The notes: generated from the sequence alone by a model not told the origin. Positions 1-6,986 are shown, numbered from the stretch's first letter. The stretch is 8,320 bases of DNA from Trueperella sp. (GCA_012727825.1 JAAYGH010000337.1:1-8320); one strand, 5' to 3'. Numbers and translations are program-made.

Positions 1-8
1 AGTCCCAC

Positions 9-136
9 ACTTGAATGACTCCACTTCAGCTTCCAGCAATAACGCCGGAAAAGCCGGGTATGTCGCCTGTGAGGTCGATCCCGATGGTTAACACTTGAGC
101 GCCTGTCTCGTAGACTGGAAGCGAACTTGAACGACT
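9..136 (+). repeat. Three 12-bp direct repeats ACTTGARYGMCT in the pfl leader
   Basis: ACTTGAATGACT (9-20), ACTTGAGCGCCT (93-104) and ACTTGAACGACT (125-136) share a 12-base pattern. The first and third differ at one position, and the first two also share the two preceding bases (ACACTTGA at 7-14 and 91-98). Start-to-start distances are 84 and 32 bases, close to 8 and 3 turns of B-DNA. The second copy overlaps the -35/-10 spacer and the third lies at the expected transcription start. They could be sites for a regulator of the pfl operon, or chance. I know of no protein assigned to this motif. The remainder of 1-87 shows no gene that I can support. Confidence 0.35.
88..116 (+). promoter_or_regulatory. 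Probable promoter of the pfl operon
   Basis: TTAACA (88-93) and TAGACT (111-116) are separated by 17 bases, which fits a housekeeping-sigma -35/-10 pair with the TAnnnT pattern usual in actinobacteria. Transcription would start near 123, leaving a leader of about 30 nt before the GTG at 154. It is the best such pair in the upstream 150 bases. I could not recognise a clear FNR-like or Rex-like palindrome here, although pfl genes are generally induced by anoxia. The assignment rests on pattern only. Confidence 0.45.
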
Positions 137-140
137 TAAA

Positions 141-145
141 AGGAG
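141..145 (+). promoter_or_regulatory. Ribosome binding site that fixes the pflB start
   Basis: AGGAG at 141-145, within AAAAGGAG, lies 8 bases before GTG 154. This spacing favours GTG 154 over the in-frame TTG at 127, which lies upstream of the site, and over the in-frame ATG at 175. Confidence 0.75.
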
Positions 146-153
146 CCAAACGA

Positions 154-1503
154 GTGACAATCGACGCCGGTTCAATGACAAACACGAAGCAGTGGAACGG
201 TTTTGAAGCTGGTACGTGGACATCCATGGTTGATGTCCGCGATTTCATCCAGAAGAATTACACCCCGTATGAAGGCGGCCAGGAATTCTTGGTCGGCCCA
301 ACTGAAAAGACTCTCCGCCTGTGGGACACCCTTGAAAAGAACTACCTGTCGGTCGAGCGTGAACAGCGCGTTTTCGACGTCGACACGGAAACCCCAGCGG
401 ATGTTGATGCGTTTGGACCGGGATACATTTCTGAAGACGACGACGTGATCGTCGGTCTCCAGACAGATGTTCCACTCAAGCGTGCGATGATGCCCTTCGG
501 TGGCTGGCGCATGGTCGAAGCTGCCATCAAGGAAGCGGGCAAGGACGTTAACGAGAACGTGAAGGAAATCTTCACCCGTTACCGCAAGACCCACAACCAA
601 GGCGTCTTCGATCTGTACACCCCGCGTATCCGCGCGGCGCGTTCGGCCCACATTATTACCGGTCTGCCCGATGCTTACGGCCGTGGCCGCATCATCGGCG
701 ACTACCGCCGCGTGGCGCTGTACGGTGTGGATCGCCTGATCGAAGAAAAGCAAAAGGATAAGGACCGCAACGCAAACCAGCCGTTCTCGCAGGATTGGGC
801 ACGCGATCGTGAAGAGATCTCCGAGCAGATTCGTGCGCTCGAGAAGTTGAAGACCATGGCGGACGGCTACGGATTCGACATCTCGCGCCCGGCTGAGACA
901 TCTCAAGAAGCAGTCCAGTGGACGTACTTCGGCTACCTTGGCGCAATCAAATCACAGGATGGCGCCGCCATGTCGTTTGGGCGCCTCTCCGGTTTCTTTG
1001 ACATTTATTTCGAGCGTGATTTCGAGCGCGGCATCCTCACCGAGGAGCAGGCTCAAGAAATGATTGACGCGCTTGTGATCAAGCTGCGTATCGTGCGCTT
1101 CCTGCGCACCGAGTCTTACGATGAGATCTTTTCGGGCGATCCGTACTGGGCAACCTGGTCCGATGGCGGCTTCGGTGTGGACGGGCGCACGCTCGTCACG
1201 AAGACCTCCTTCCGTCTGCTCCAGACCCTCATGAACCTTGGCCCGGCTCCCGAGCCGAACATCACGATCTTCTGGTCGGAGAAGCTGCCCGAGGGCTACA
1301 AGCGCTTCTGTGCAGAGGTTTCGATCGAAACGTCCTCACTCCAGTACGAAGCGGACCACCAGATCGTCGAGCACTGGGGCGACGACGCGGCTATTGCGTG
1401 CTGCGTATCGCCAATGCCTGTTGGCAAGCAAATGCAGTTCTTCGGAGCACGCGTTAACGCAGGCAAGGCTCTCCTGTACGCCATCAACGGCGGACGCGAC
1501 TAG
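154..1503 (+). CDS. pflB: Pyruvate formate-lyase, N-terminal part (cut by in-frame amber)
   Basis: PFL (formate C-acetyltransferase) makes acetyl-CoA and formate from pyruvate and CoA in the cytoplasm during anaerobic sugar fermentation. This 449-codon piece starts at GTG 154, chosen from the AGGAG at 141-145. It contains the conserved N-terminal stretch [16 protein letters not shown], the [22 protein letters not shown] block, DGAAMSFGR, and near its end ACCVSPM with the paired active-site cysteines at residues 416 and 417, which carry the thiyl/acetyl chemistry in the family. The frame ends at INGGRD-TAG. In Bifidobacterium-type PFLs, as I remember them, the sequence continues GGRDEMTG, so the stop replaces a glutamate codon (GAG to TAG would be one base change). 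The conserved sequence simply resumes in the same frame after the stop, with no sign of decay. Alone, this piece lacks the rest of the barrel and the radical glycine. It could be part of a pseudogene, a re-initiated split enzyme, a recoded gene, or a read error. Confidence 0.9.
   Translation: MTIDAGSMTNTKQWNGFEAGTWTSMVDVRDFIQKNYTPYEGGQEFLVGPTEKTLRLWDTLEKNYLSVEREQRVFDVDTETPADVDAFGPGYISEDDDVIVGLQTDVPLKRAMMPFGGWRMVEAAIKEAGKDVNENVKEIFTRYRKTHNQGVFDLYTPRIRAARSAHIITGLPDAYGRGRIIGDYRRVALYGVDRLIEEKQKDKDRNANQPFSQDWARDREEISEQIRALEKLKTMADGYGFDISRPAETSQEAVQWTYFGYLGAIKSQDGAAMSFGRLSGFFDIYFERDFERGILTEEQAQEMIDALVIKLRIVRFLRTESYDEIFSGDPYWATWSDGGFGVDGRTLVTKTSFRLLQTLMNLGPAPEPNITIFWSEKLPEGYKRFCAEVSIETSSLQYEADHQIVEHWGDDAAIACCVSPMPVGKQMQFFGARVNAGKALLYAINGGRD
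1501..1503 (+). other. In-frame amber codon interrupting pflB
   Basis: TAG at codon 450 counted from GTG 154, directly followed by ATG at 1504. Both sides align with uninterrupted PFL proteins with no gap: INGGRD before and MTGKQVVDG after. UAG also ends the helicase gene in this window (4302-4304, - strand), so UAG appears to be a normal stop here. Confidence 0.9.
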
Positions 1504-2244
1504 ATGACCGGCAAGCAGGTTGTGGACGGATACGAAGCCATTGAAGGCGACGGCCCGCTCGACTTCGACGAAGTGTGGGTCAAGTACGAGGAGATGCTGA
1601 ACTGGGTTGTTGAGACCTACGTTGAAGCACTCAACATTATTCACTGGAGCCACGACAAGTACGCCTACGAGGCCATCGAGATGGCTCTCCACGATACGGA
1701 CATCGTTCGCACGATGGGTTGCGGTATTGCAGGCCTATCGATCGTTGCCGACTCGTTGTCTGCGATCAAGCACGCAACCGTGACCCCGGTTCGTGACGAT
1801 ACTGGCCTCGTGGTCGACTACCTCGTCGAAGGCAACTTCCCTCGTTACGGAAACGACGACGATCGCGCCGATGACATCGCAGCCACGATCGTTCACATGG
1901 TGATGGCCAAGATCAAGGCGATCCCGATGTACCGCAACGCGATCCCGACCCAGTCGGTCCTGACGATTACGTCGAATGTTGTGTACGGCAAGAACACCGG
2001 TAACTTCCCGTCGGGTCACCGTGCAGGCAACCCGTTCGCTCCTGGTGCAAACCCGGAGAACGGCGCTGATACGCACGGCATGCTCGCATCGATGCTGTCG
2101 GTTGGCAAGCTTGACTACACGGATGCACTCGATGGCATCTCACTGACCAATACGATTGTTCCTACATCGCTTGGCCGCGACAAGAACGAGCAGATTGGCA
2201 ACCTCGTTGGCATCATGGATGCCGGAATGGTCGCGCAGGGCTAA
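1504..2244 (+). CDS. pflB: Pyruvate formate-lyase, C-terminal barrel part, lacking the glycyl-radical segment
   Basis: This is the same-frame continuation of the PFL catalytic domain after the amber codon, 246 codons from ATG 1504. Family blocks are intact: [16 protein letters not shown] (42-57), [20 protein letters not shown] (60-79), the [17 protein letters not shown] stretch (147-163), the GANPENG block (181-187), and the closing NLVGIMDAG (233-241). It ends with a TAA just where other PFLs run into the [16 protein letters not shown] radical segment. That segment is found instead in the next gene. ATG 1504 is the codon after the stop, with a weak purine-rich GGCGGA about 9 bases upstream, so termination-reinitiation is conceivable. 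If the amber is an error or is read through, 154-2244 would be a single 696-codon PFL core, which may itself be the normal form in this lineage. Confidence 0.88.
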   Translation: MTGKQVVDGYEAIEGDGPLDFDEVWVKYEEMLNWVVETYVEALNIIHWSHDKYAYEAIEMALHDTDIVRTMGCGIAGLSIVADSLSAIKHATVTPVRDDTGLVVDYLVEGNFPRYGNDDDRADDIAATIVHMVMAKIKAIPMYRNAIPTQSVLTITSNVVYGKNTGNFPSGHRAGNPFAPGANPENGADTHGMLASMLSVGKLDYTDALDGISLTNTIVPTSLGRDKNEQIGNLVGIMDAGMVAQG

Positions 2245-2275
2245 GCCTAGAGACGCGACAAGAATTTTACGAAAC

Positions 2276-2280
2276 GGAGA
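2276..2280 (+). promoter_or_regulatory. Ribosome binding site of the glycyl-radical subunit gene
   Basis: GGAGA at 2276-2280 is 5 bases before ATG 2286 and only 2 bases before ATG 2283. The spacing favours 2286 as the real start. It also shows that the radical segment is initiated independently and is not produced only by frameshifting from the upstream gene. Confidence 0.65.
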
Positions 2281-2285
2281 AGATG

Positions 2286-2540
2286 ATGGCAAAAGTTAAG
2301 ACATATGAAGAGCGACTCGCCTCGATGAAAGCTCAGCGCGATGAGAACGGTGGCGTTCAGGGCTTGTACCACGCGAACGTCAACGTTCTGAACCGCGAAA
2401 CCCTCGAAGACGCGATGGAGAATCCAGAGAACTACCCGCAGCTCACGGTTCGCGTGTCCGGTTATGCAGTGAACTTTGTGCGCTTGACGCGCGAGCAGCA
2501 GCTCGACGTCCTGTCGCGTACGTTCCACGACTCGATGTAA
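2286..2540 (+). CDS. grcA: Stand-alone glycyl-radical subunit of pyruvate formate-lyase (GrcA-like)
   Basis: This 84-aa protein matches the C-terminal glycyl-radical segment of PFL and the E. coli spare-part protein GrcA (YfiD). [18 protein letters not shown] (31-48), [14 protein letters not shown] (51-64), and [10 protein letters not shown] (71-80) are all present. Gly59 in RVSGYAV is the residue that PflA converts to the radical. The first 25 or so residues are a charged, helix-like lead ([19 protein letters not shown]) that resembles neither PFL nor the longer N-terminus of E. coli GrcA, as I remember them. In E. coli, GrcA replaces the oxygen-cleaved tail of an otherwise complete PFL. Here the adjacent PFL has no such tail, so this small protein is likely an obligatory partner that docks into the barrel. 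It lies 41 nt after the PFL core stop and 99 nt before pflA, and is followed by a strong terminator. The function is firm from the motif; the obligatory-subunit idea is inference. Start chosen by RBS spacing (the alternative is ATG 2283). Confidence 0.88.
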   Translation: MAKVKTYEERLASMKAQRDENGGVQGLYHANVNVLNRETLEDAMENPENYPQLTVRVSGYAVNFVRLTREQQLDVLSRTFHDSM

Positions 2541-2563
2541 TTCAGAGGAATTATTGAGTCGAT

Positions 2564-2591
2564 TTGACGTTGCCGGGCGCGGGGATATTTT
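2564..2591 (+). promoter_or_regulatory. Possible pflA promoter overlapping the terminator
   Basis: TTGACG (2564-2569) and TATTTT (2586-2591) are 16 bases apart, near consensus for a -35/-10 pair. The -10 falls in the loop and inner stem of the terminator hairpin, and the left arm of the hairpin forms the spacer. A start near 2598 would leave about 42 nt before pflA. It is plausible because pflA otherwise sits behind a strong terminator, but it rests on pattern only. Confidence 0.4.
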
Positions 2592-2613
2592 TCCACGCGC
2601 CCGGCAAGTTTTT
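2570..2613 (+). terminator. Rho-independent terminator after the PFL structural genes
   Basis: A perfect 12-bp inverted repeat, TTGCCGGGCGCG (2570-2581) and CGCGCCCGGCAA (2596-2607), is followed by G and five T (2609-2613). The inner bases GGGA/TTCC can add four pairs past a bulged A at 2595, leaving the five-base loop TATTT. It lies 29 bases past the grcA-like stop and upstream of pflA, so it should cut pflA expression from the main promoter, probably giving less activase than enzyme. Confidence 0.85.
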
Positions 2614-2639
2614 CCCCGAAATTTCCCACAAGGACGGTT

Positions 2640-3542
2640 ATGGTAAATAGATCGCTAGACGCCCGCCGGTATTTTGCTGGCGACGGGTCAACGGGTGAGT
2701 ATCGCCCCGTGCCTCTCGAGCACGAAGTTCCGCGCGAAGTGGGTGCCGGGCTGGATGGCATCGACCGCGCGCCCGAGATGAGCCGTGAGGAACACATTCA
2801 GGCTGTGCGAGCAGGCGACGTCGGATCCGTGCATTCATGGGAGCTCGTGACTGCCGTGGACGGCCCGGGCACCCGCATGACGGTGTTCCTCGCGGGCTGC
2901 CCGCTGCGATGCCTGTATTGCCACAACCCCGATACTCTTCGCCTGCGCGATGGCACACGCGCGACAGTCGAGGCGCTACTCAAGCGCATCACGCGGTATA
3001 AAGCGGTTTTCAACGTAACAAACGGTGGCGTGACCTTCTCCGGTGGTGAACCGCTCATGCAGCCTGCTTTCCTCGCCAAACTGCTGCGCGGTGCCAAAGA
3101 AGCGGGCATTCACACGGCTATCGATACGTCTGGGTTCCTCGGCCGAGCGATGACGGATGAGATGCTCAACGATATCGATCTTCTGCTACTAGACGTGAAG
3201 TCCGGGTTGCCCGGGTACTACGAACGCACCACAGGCCGCGAGCTCCAGCCAACGTTAAACTTCGGCCAGCGAGCGTCCGCTGCCGGCACGGAGATCTGGA
3301 TCCGCTTCGTGTTGGTGCCGGGCCTGACCGACGACGTCGAGAATATCGAGGCCGTGGCCGAGATTGTCTCGAACTGGAAGAGCGTCTCGCGCGTTGAAGT
3401 GTTGCCGTTCCATCAAATGGCACGCGACAAGTGGGATTCCCTCGGCCTTGAGTACCAGCTCGAAAGGGTTGTACCACCGACGACGGAGGAGACCGAGGCA
3501 GCTCGGGAGATCTTCCGAGCCAAGGGCTTGACCACCTTCTAA
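2640..3542 (+). CDS. pflA: Pyruvate formate-lyase activating enzyme (radical SAM)
   Basis: PFL activase uses a [4Fe-4S] cluster and S-adenosylmethionine to abstract a hydrogen from the radical glycine of PFL, here expected to be Gly59 of the separate 84-aa protein. The 300-aa product shows the cluster motif CxxxCxxC as CPLRCLYC (Cys87, Cys91, Cys94) followed by HNP, the SAM-binding SGGEP (134-138), TSGFLG (163-168), LLDVK (183-187), WIRFVLVPGLTDD (220-232) and LPFHQM (255-260). DGPGTRM (74-80) matches the usual activase N-terminus. About 60 residues precede it, giving 300 aa against about 246 for E. coli PflA. I recall Bifidobacterium activases carrying a comparable lead (xxGDIGFVHSW), so it looks lineage-typical. 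Start: ATG 2640 with AAGGA at 2630-2634, 5 bases upstream. It is probably co-regulated with the PFL genes but separated from them by a terminator. The end is convergent with yggS, 36 nt between stops. Confidence 0.95.
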   Translation: MVNRSLDARRYFAGDGSTGEYRPVPLEHEVPREVGAGLDGIDRAPEMSREEHIQAVRAGDVGSVHSWELVTAVDGPGTRMTVFLAGCPLRCLYCHNPDTLRLRDGTRATVEALLKRITRYKAVFNVTNGGVTFSGGEPLMQPAFLAKLLRGAKEAGIHTAIDTSGFLGRAMTDEMLNDIDLLLLDVKSGLPGYYERTTGRELQPTLNFGQRASAAGTEIWIRFVLVPGLTDDVENIEAVAEIVSNWKSVSRVEVLPFHQMARDKWDSLGLEYQLERVVPPTTEETEAAREIFRAKGLTTF

Positions 3543-3578
3543 CCGCCCGCCCCGCTCGTGATGAGCGACGGCACGTAT

Positions 3579-4295
3579 TTAACGTCCGGGGCGCGCTCCA
3601 AACACCGCGGTCCCCACACGAACAATGGTGGACCCTTCCTCGACGGCGATCGCAAGATCGCCGGTCATCCCCATCGACAGTTCGGTTGCCCCGGGAAGAT
3701 CTAGGTACTCGCGCATCTCCTGACCCAACGCCCGGGTCAGCGCGAAGCTCTTGCGGATCTGCGACTCATCACTCGTGTTCGCCCCAATCGTCATGAGTCC
3801 ATCGATGCGCACGAGTCCCAAATCCATGATCTGGCCAGCCAATTCAAGAAGGCCACCGGGTGCGCACCCGTTCTGCGTGTCGGCTCCAGAAGAGTTCACC
3901 TGAATAAGAACTGGATACGGCCCCGTCGCGAGCCCGTCGGCTATCCGCGCCTCCTGGCGGCGTGCGATACGGGTGGCGGTCTTCACCGAATCAACGGTGT
4001 CGATCCGGTCGGCGCTATCCATTGCTGCGCGAAGCTTGTTTGATTGAACGGGGCCAATCACTGTGTTCGTCGTCGTGAGTCCCGCCTCGAGCAGGCCTCG
4101 CGTGGAGGACTGCAACTGCTGAACCAAGTTGTGCCCAAACGTCGTAGCTCCCGCGTGCGCAGCCTCAAGAAGATTGTCAAGCGGCTGGTGCTTTGCCGCA
4201 AGCATGAGGGTCACTGCCTCCGGTGCGCGGCCAGCGCTGTGAGCCGCAACCGCGATTCGCTCGCGTACCGTCTGGATGTTCTGTGTAATCGACAT
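3579..4295 (-). CDS. yggS: YggS/PLPHP-family pyridoxal-phosphate homeostasis protein
   Basis: This 238-aa cytoplasmic protein belongs to the fold-type III PLP-binding YggS/PROSC (PLPHP) family, which carries PLP and affects vitamin B6 and amino-acid balance without known catalysis. Visible family marks are the PLP lysine in LAAKHQ (Lys35), IGPVQSNK (80-87), IDTVDS (98-103), VLIQVNSSG (129-137), DGLMTIG (165-171), LSMGMTGD (206-213) and GSTIVRVGTAVFGAR (221-235). Two family positions differ. The usual FGEN reads FGHN (53-56), and the usual WHFIG before QxNK reads NTVIG. Similar variants may exist in related actinobacteria. ATG 4295 has AGGAC overlapping the TAG of the helicase gene, with a 6-nt gap, so the two are probably translationally coupled. 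This is the last gene of the three-gene - strand operon. Confidence 0.92.
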   Translation of the reverse strand: MSITQNIQTVRERIAVAAHSAGRAPEAVTLMLAAKHQPLDNLLEAAHAGATTFGHNLVQQLQSSTRGLLEAGLTTTNTVIGPVQSNKLRAAMDSADRIDTVDSVKTATRIARRQEARIADGLATGPYPVLIQVNSSGADTQNGCAPGGLLELAGQIMDLGLVRIDGLMTIGANTSDESQIRKSFALTRALGQEMREYLDLPGATELSMGMTGDLAIAVEEGSTIVRVGTAVFGARPGR

Positions 4296-4301
4296 GTTGT
4301 C

Positions 4302-6986
4302 CTATCGTTCCCCAAGTCTGACCATGTGAAGCACGAGACGATCTGCCTCATCGGAGGCATCCAAATCAGCGATTGCCCACATCGCCCATGTCATCTCCGG
4401 TTCCTCGCTCGGTGGTTCGGCCGAGCCCTCGTCGTCGAGAATTTGCATGACCAGCCAGAGCCGACCCTGTTTATGGCTCTCCAGCCAGTCCGATGCCGTC
4501 TCCTCATCGACGCCCGCCTGCAAAAGATCCGCGTACGACGGATCCTCCAAGATTGAGAAAAACCGGTCCGAGCGCGAATCCATGCTCGTTCCCAGCGTGG
4601 CGTACACGTCCCAATATGGATCCAGCGCATCGGCCCAGCGATCGCCATCCCAGCCGTCCTGGCCGTCCAAGCGGTCAAGGAGATCGTAGTCATCTCGATC
4701 CAACGCTTCGACACGGCGGAACATGGCGTTGCGCACTGCCTTGCGTAGCGCATGCTTGTTGCGCGTGAAGGAAATGTTGCCGTCCTCATCCGCGCCGAAC
4801 GCAGCCTCCTCGCCGGTCGTGGCGTCGTCGTCGGCAAGGAGATCGAGCTCATCGAGCGTGACTCGGCCATCGGCGAGCGCTTCCCACTCATCGAGCAGCG
4901 ACGAATCAACCGACCGGACGAGCCGGCCGAGCCAGTCGATAATTGCCTCGACCTCGTCTGTGCGGAAATCATAGGGCACGGTCTGGCGCATCGCACGATA
5001 GGTGTCGGTGAGGTACCGAAGCACGACACCCTCGGAACGCGTCAAATCGAAGCGCGAGATGAACTCAGAGAAGGTCATGGCCTCCTCGATCATCATCCGC
5101 ACGATCGACTTCGGCGCGATCTCATGACCCGCCACCCACGGGTTCGTCTGCGCATATGTTTCGAGTGCGGTCTCGAGCATGTCGGCAAGCGGGCGCGGCC
5201 ACAAGATCTCATCGGCCAACGCCATGCGCTCGGTAAAGTCCACGCCCTCGTTCTTCAGCTTGCCGATCAGCTCACCGCGCGCCTGCTTCCGCTGCGCGTA
5301 AAGCACGGTTCTGGGATCTTCTTGTACAGCTTCAATGATGGACACGACGTCGAGTGCATAGTTTGCGTCCTCCTCGTCCAGAAGCTCCAGTGCGGCCAAC
5401 CCAAAGGGGGACAGCGGAGAATTAAGCGCAAAGTCATCCGGCACATCCTTGGCAAATCGAATCGCGGGTGTGTCCGGATGCTCGTCCCGCCAGTCGCGAT
5501 CTTCGTGCACGATGACCTCGGCAGTGCGTAGCGAGGTGTAAATATCGAGCGCGCGGCGAACGAACCGGTTACGTGGAGTTTTGGACTCGTGATTATCGGT
5601 GAGCACCTTGACGATGGCTGGCACCGGATCGGGGCGCTGCAACAGGTTCAAAATCATCGCGTGGTTGACGTTAAACTGGCTGAAAAGCTTCTCCGGCTCG
5701 GCACTCTTCAGGCGTTCAAACGTCTTCTCCGACCACGAAACCTCACCCTCGGGTGCCTTGACCCGCTGAACGCGCTTAATGCGCACGGGATCGTCGCCCG
5801 CCCTGCGCAAGCGCCGCTCGTTTTCAATGTCATGTTCGGGAGCTTGCACGACGACGTACCCGACCGTGTCGAAACCTGCCCGCCCTGCGCGCCCTGCGAT
5901 TTGATGGAACTCGCGTGCGCCGAGATTGCGCATGCGTGAGCCGTCGAATTTCGCGAGAGACGTGAAGAGTACGGTTCGTATCGGAACGTTAATGCCCACG
6001 CCAAGCGTGTCGGTTCCGCAAATGACGACGAGCAAGCCGGCCTGGGTTAAACGCTCCACGAGGCGCCGGTAGCGGGGAAGCAGCCCCGCGTGGTGGACCC
6101 CGACTCCGTTGCGGAGCATCTTCGACAGGGTTTGGCCAAAGCCCGGACTGAACTTAAAGTTGCCCAGCGCGGCGCGGATGCGCTCGCGATGCTCAGTGGA
6201 AATGAGCGCCATCGACATGAGGCCCTGCGCCTGGGCCACGGCCTCACGCTGCGAAAAGTGCACCACGTAGACGGGTGCCATATGAGTGGCCACGAGTTCT
6301 TGAATCTGCTCGCCCACCGGCTCCTTCGAATAGCTAAAGTGCAGGGGAACAGGCCGGACGGCGTCGTCGACAACTGACACTGGCCGGCCCGTACGCTCCT
6401 GCAGATCTTCGACGAAAAAGCTCGTGTCGCCCAGTGTGGCCGATAGGAGGATCTGTTGAGCTTGGGGGAGGTCCAGTAGGGGGACTTGCCACGCCCAGCC
6501 TCGCTGTGGATCAGCGTAGAAATGGAATTCGTCCATGACGACCACGCCGACGTCGGCGTCCGGGCCCTCGCGCAGGGTGATATTTGCGAGGATTTCGGCT
6601 GTTGCGCAGATGATGGGCGCGCCGGCGTTAATCGACGAATCACCCGTGATCATGCCGACGTTGTGAGCGCCGAATTCGCGGATGAGGTCGAAGAACTTCT
6701 CCGATACGAGCGCCTTGAGCGGCGCCGTGTAATACGAGGTGCGGCCGGTGGCAAGGCCTGCGAACAGTGCCTGAGCGGCGATGAGCGACTTGCCCGAGCC
6801 GGTGGGCGTGGAGACGATGACGTGATCGCCCGCCACGATGTTGATCAGCGCCTCTTCCTGATGCGGGTACATCTGCTTGCCTGTGGAGGTGAACCACGAG
6901 GTGAAGGCGTCGTGGATCGCTTCGGGGGAGGGCGCGAGGCCGTGCTCATCCTCGAGGCGATCGAGTGCGTGATTAAGAGATGTCAC
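4302..6986 (-). CDS. Ski2-like DEAD/DEAH-box helicase with DUF3516-type C-terminal half
   Basis: This 894-aa superfamily 2 helicase is expected to use ATP to unwind nucleic acid, probably RNA; the substrate is unknown. The motor motifs are complete: YPHQEEA (40-46), Walker A TPTGSGKS (60-67), TAPLKAL (87-93), TGDSS (114-118), ATAEIL (128-133), motif II DEFH (152-155), motif III SAT (182-184), GVGVHHAGLLP (294-304), motif V GTDTLGVGINVP (324-335) and motif VI QIAGRAGRAG (362-371). DEFH and HHAGLLP resemble the Ski2/Mtr4/HelY group. From about residue 390 to the end the sequence fits, from memory, the DUF3516 extension found mostly in actinobacteria. It is rich in charged residues and ends in an acidic stretch. 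The start is GTG 6986, with CGGAG 5 bases upstream. It overlaps the stop of the small membrane-protein gene by 4 nt (GTGA). The intact motifs make it an active ATPase in all likelihood; its cellular job is not shown by the sequence. Confidence 0.93.
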   Translation of the reverse strand: MTSLNHALDRLEDEHGLAPSPEAIHDAFTSWFTSTGKQMYPHQEEALINIVAGDHVIVSTPTGSGKSLIAAQALFAGLATGRTSYYTAPLKALVSEKFFDLIREFGAHNVGMITGDSSINAGAPIICATAEILANITLREGPDADVGVVVMDEFHFYADPQRGWAWQVPLLDLPQAQQILLSATLGDTSFFVEDLQERTGRPVSVVDDAVRPVPLHFSYSKEPVGEQIQELVATHMAPVYVVHFSQREAVAQAQGLMSMALISTEHRERIRAALGNFKFSPGFGQTLSKMLRNGVGVHHAGLLPRYRRLVERLTQAGLLVVICGTDTLGVGINVPIRTVLFTSLAKFDGSRMRNLGAREFHQIAGRAGRAGFDTVGYVVVQAPEHDIENERRLRRAGDDPVRIKRVQRVKAPEGEVSWSEKTFERLKSAEPEKLFSQFNVNHAMILNLLQRPDPVPAIVKVLTDNHESKTPRNRFVRRALDIYTSLRTAEVIVHEDRDWRDEHPDTPAIRFAKDVPDDFALNSPLSPFGLAALELLDEEDANYALDVVSIIEAVQEDPRTVLYAQRKQARGELIGKLKNEGVDFTERMALADEILWPRPLADMLETALETYAQTNPWVAGHEIAPKSIVRMMIEEAMTFSEFISRFDLTRSEGVVLRYLTDTYRAMRQTVPYDFRTDEVEAIIDWLGRLVRSVDSSLLDEWEALADGRVTLDELDLLADDDATTGEEAAFGADEDGNISFTRNKHALRKAVRNAMFRRVEALDRDDYDLLDRLDGQDGWDGDRWADALDPYWDVYATLGTSMDSRSDRFFSILEDPSYADLLQAGVDEETASDWLESHKQGRLWLVMQILDDEGSAEPPSEEPEMTWAMWAIADLDASDEADRLVLHMVRLGER

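Noticed and set aside
61..100. Rex- or FNR-type operator in the pfl leader
   Set aside because: GTTAAC and TGTGA fragments occur, but no full palindrome with the right spacing can be built from them.
127..153. TTG 127 as the pflB start
   Set aside because: It lies upstream of the AGGAG at 141-145, which is ideally spaced for GTG 154. The nine extra residues match nothing in PFL N-termini.
172..906. 244-codon - strand open frame inside pflB
   Set aside because: Antisense shadow of a highly conserved PFL region with no recognisable protein features.
1501..1503. UAG read as pyrrolysine or reassigned genome-wide
   Set aside because: UAG is used as an ordinary stop for the helicase gene in this window, the position is a glutamate in relatives as I recall them, and no pyl gene is visible here. 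It cannot be excluded without the whole genome.
2223..2285. Frameshift joining the PFL core to the glycyl-radical ORF
   Set aside because: The radical ORF's frame is open upstream of its ATG, so a -1 shift near 2240 would fuse them. There is no slippery run, the joined segment would insert some 40 unaligned residues, and a proper RBS precedes ATG 2286.
3553..3567. Bidirectional terminator between the convergent pflA and yggS genes
   Set aside because: CGCTC/GAGCG forms only a 5-bp stem with no T tract on either side, too weak to call. The 36-base gap holds nothing else.
4752..5531. 259-codon + strand open frame inside the helicase gene
   Set aside because: It is antisense to a helicase with strong family motifs, has no recognisable domain or RBS, and reflects codon bias on the opposite strand.
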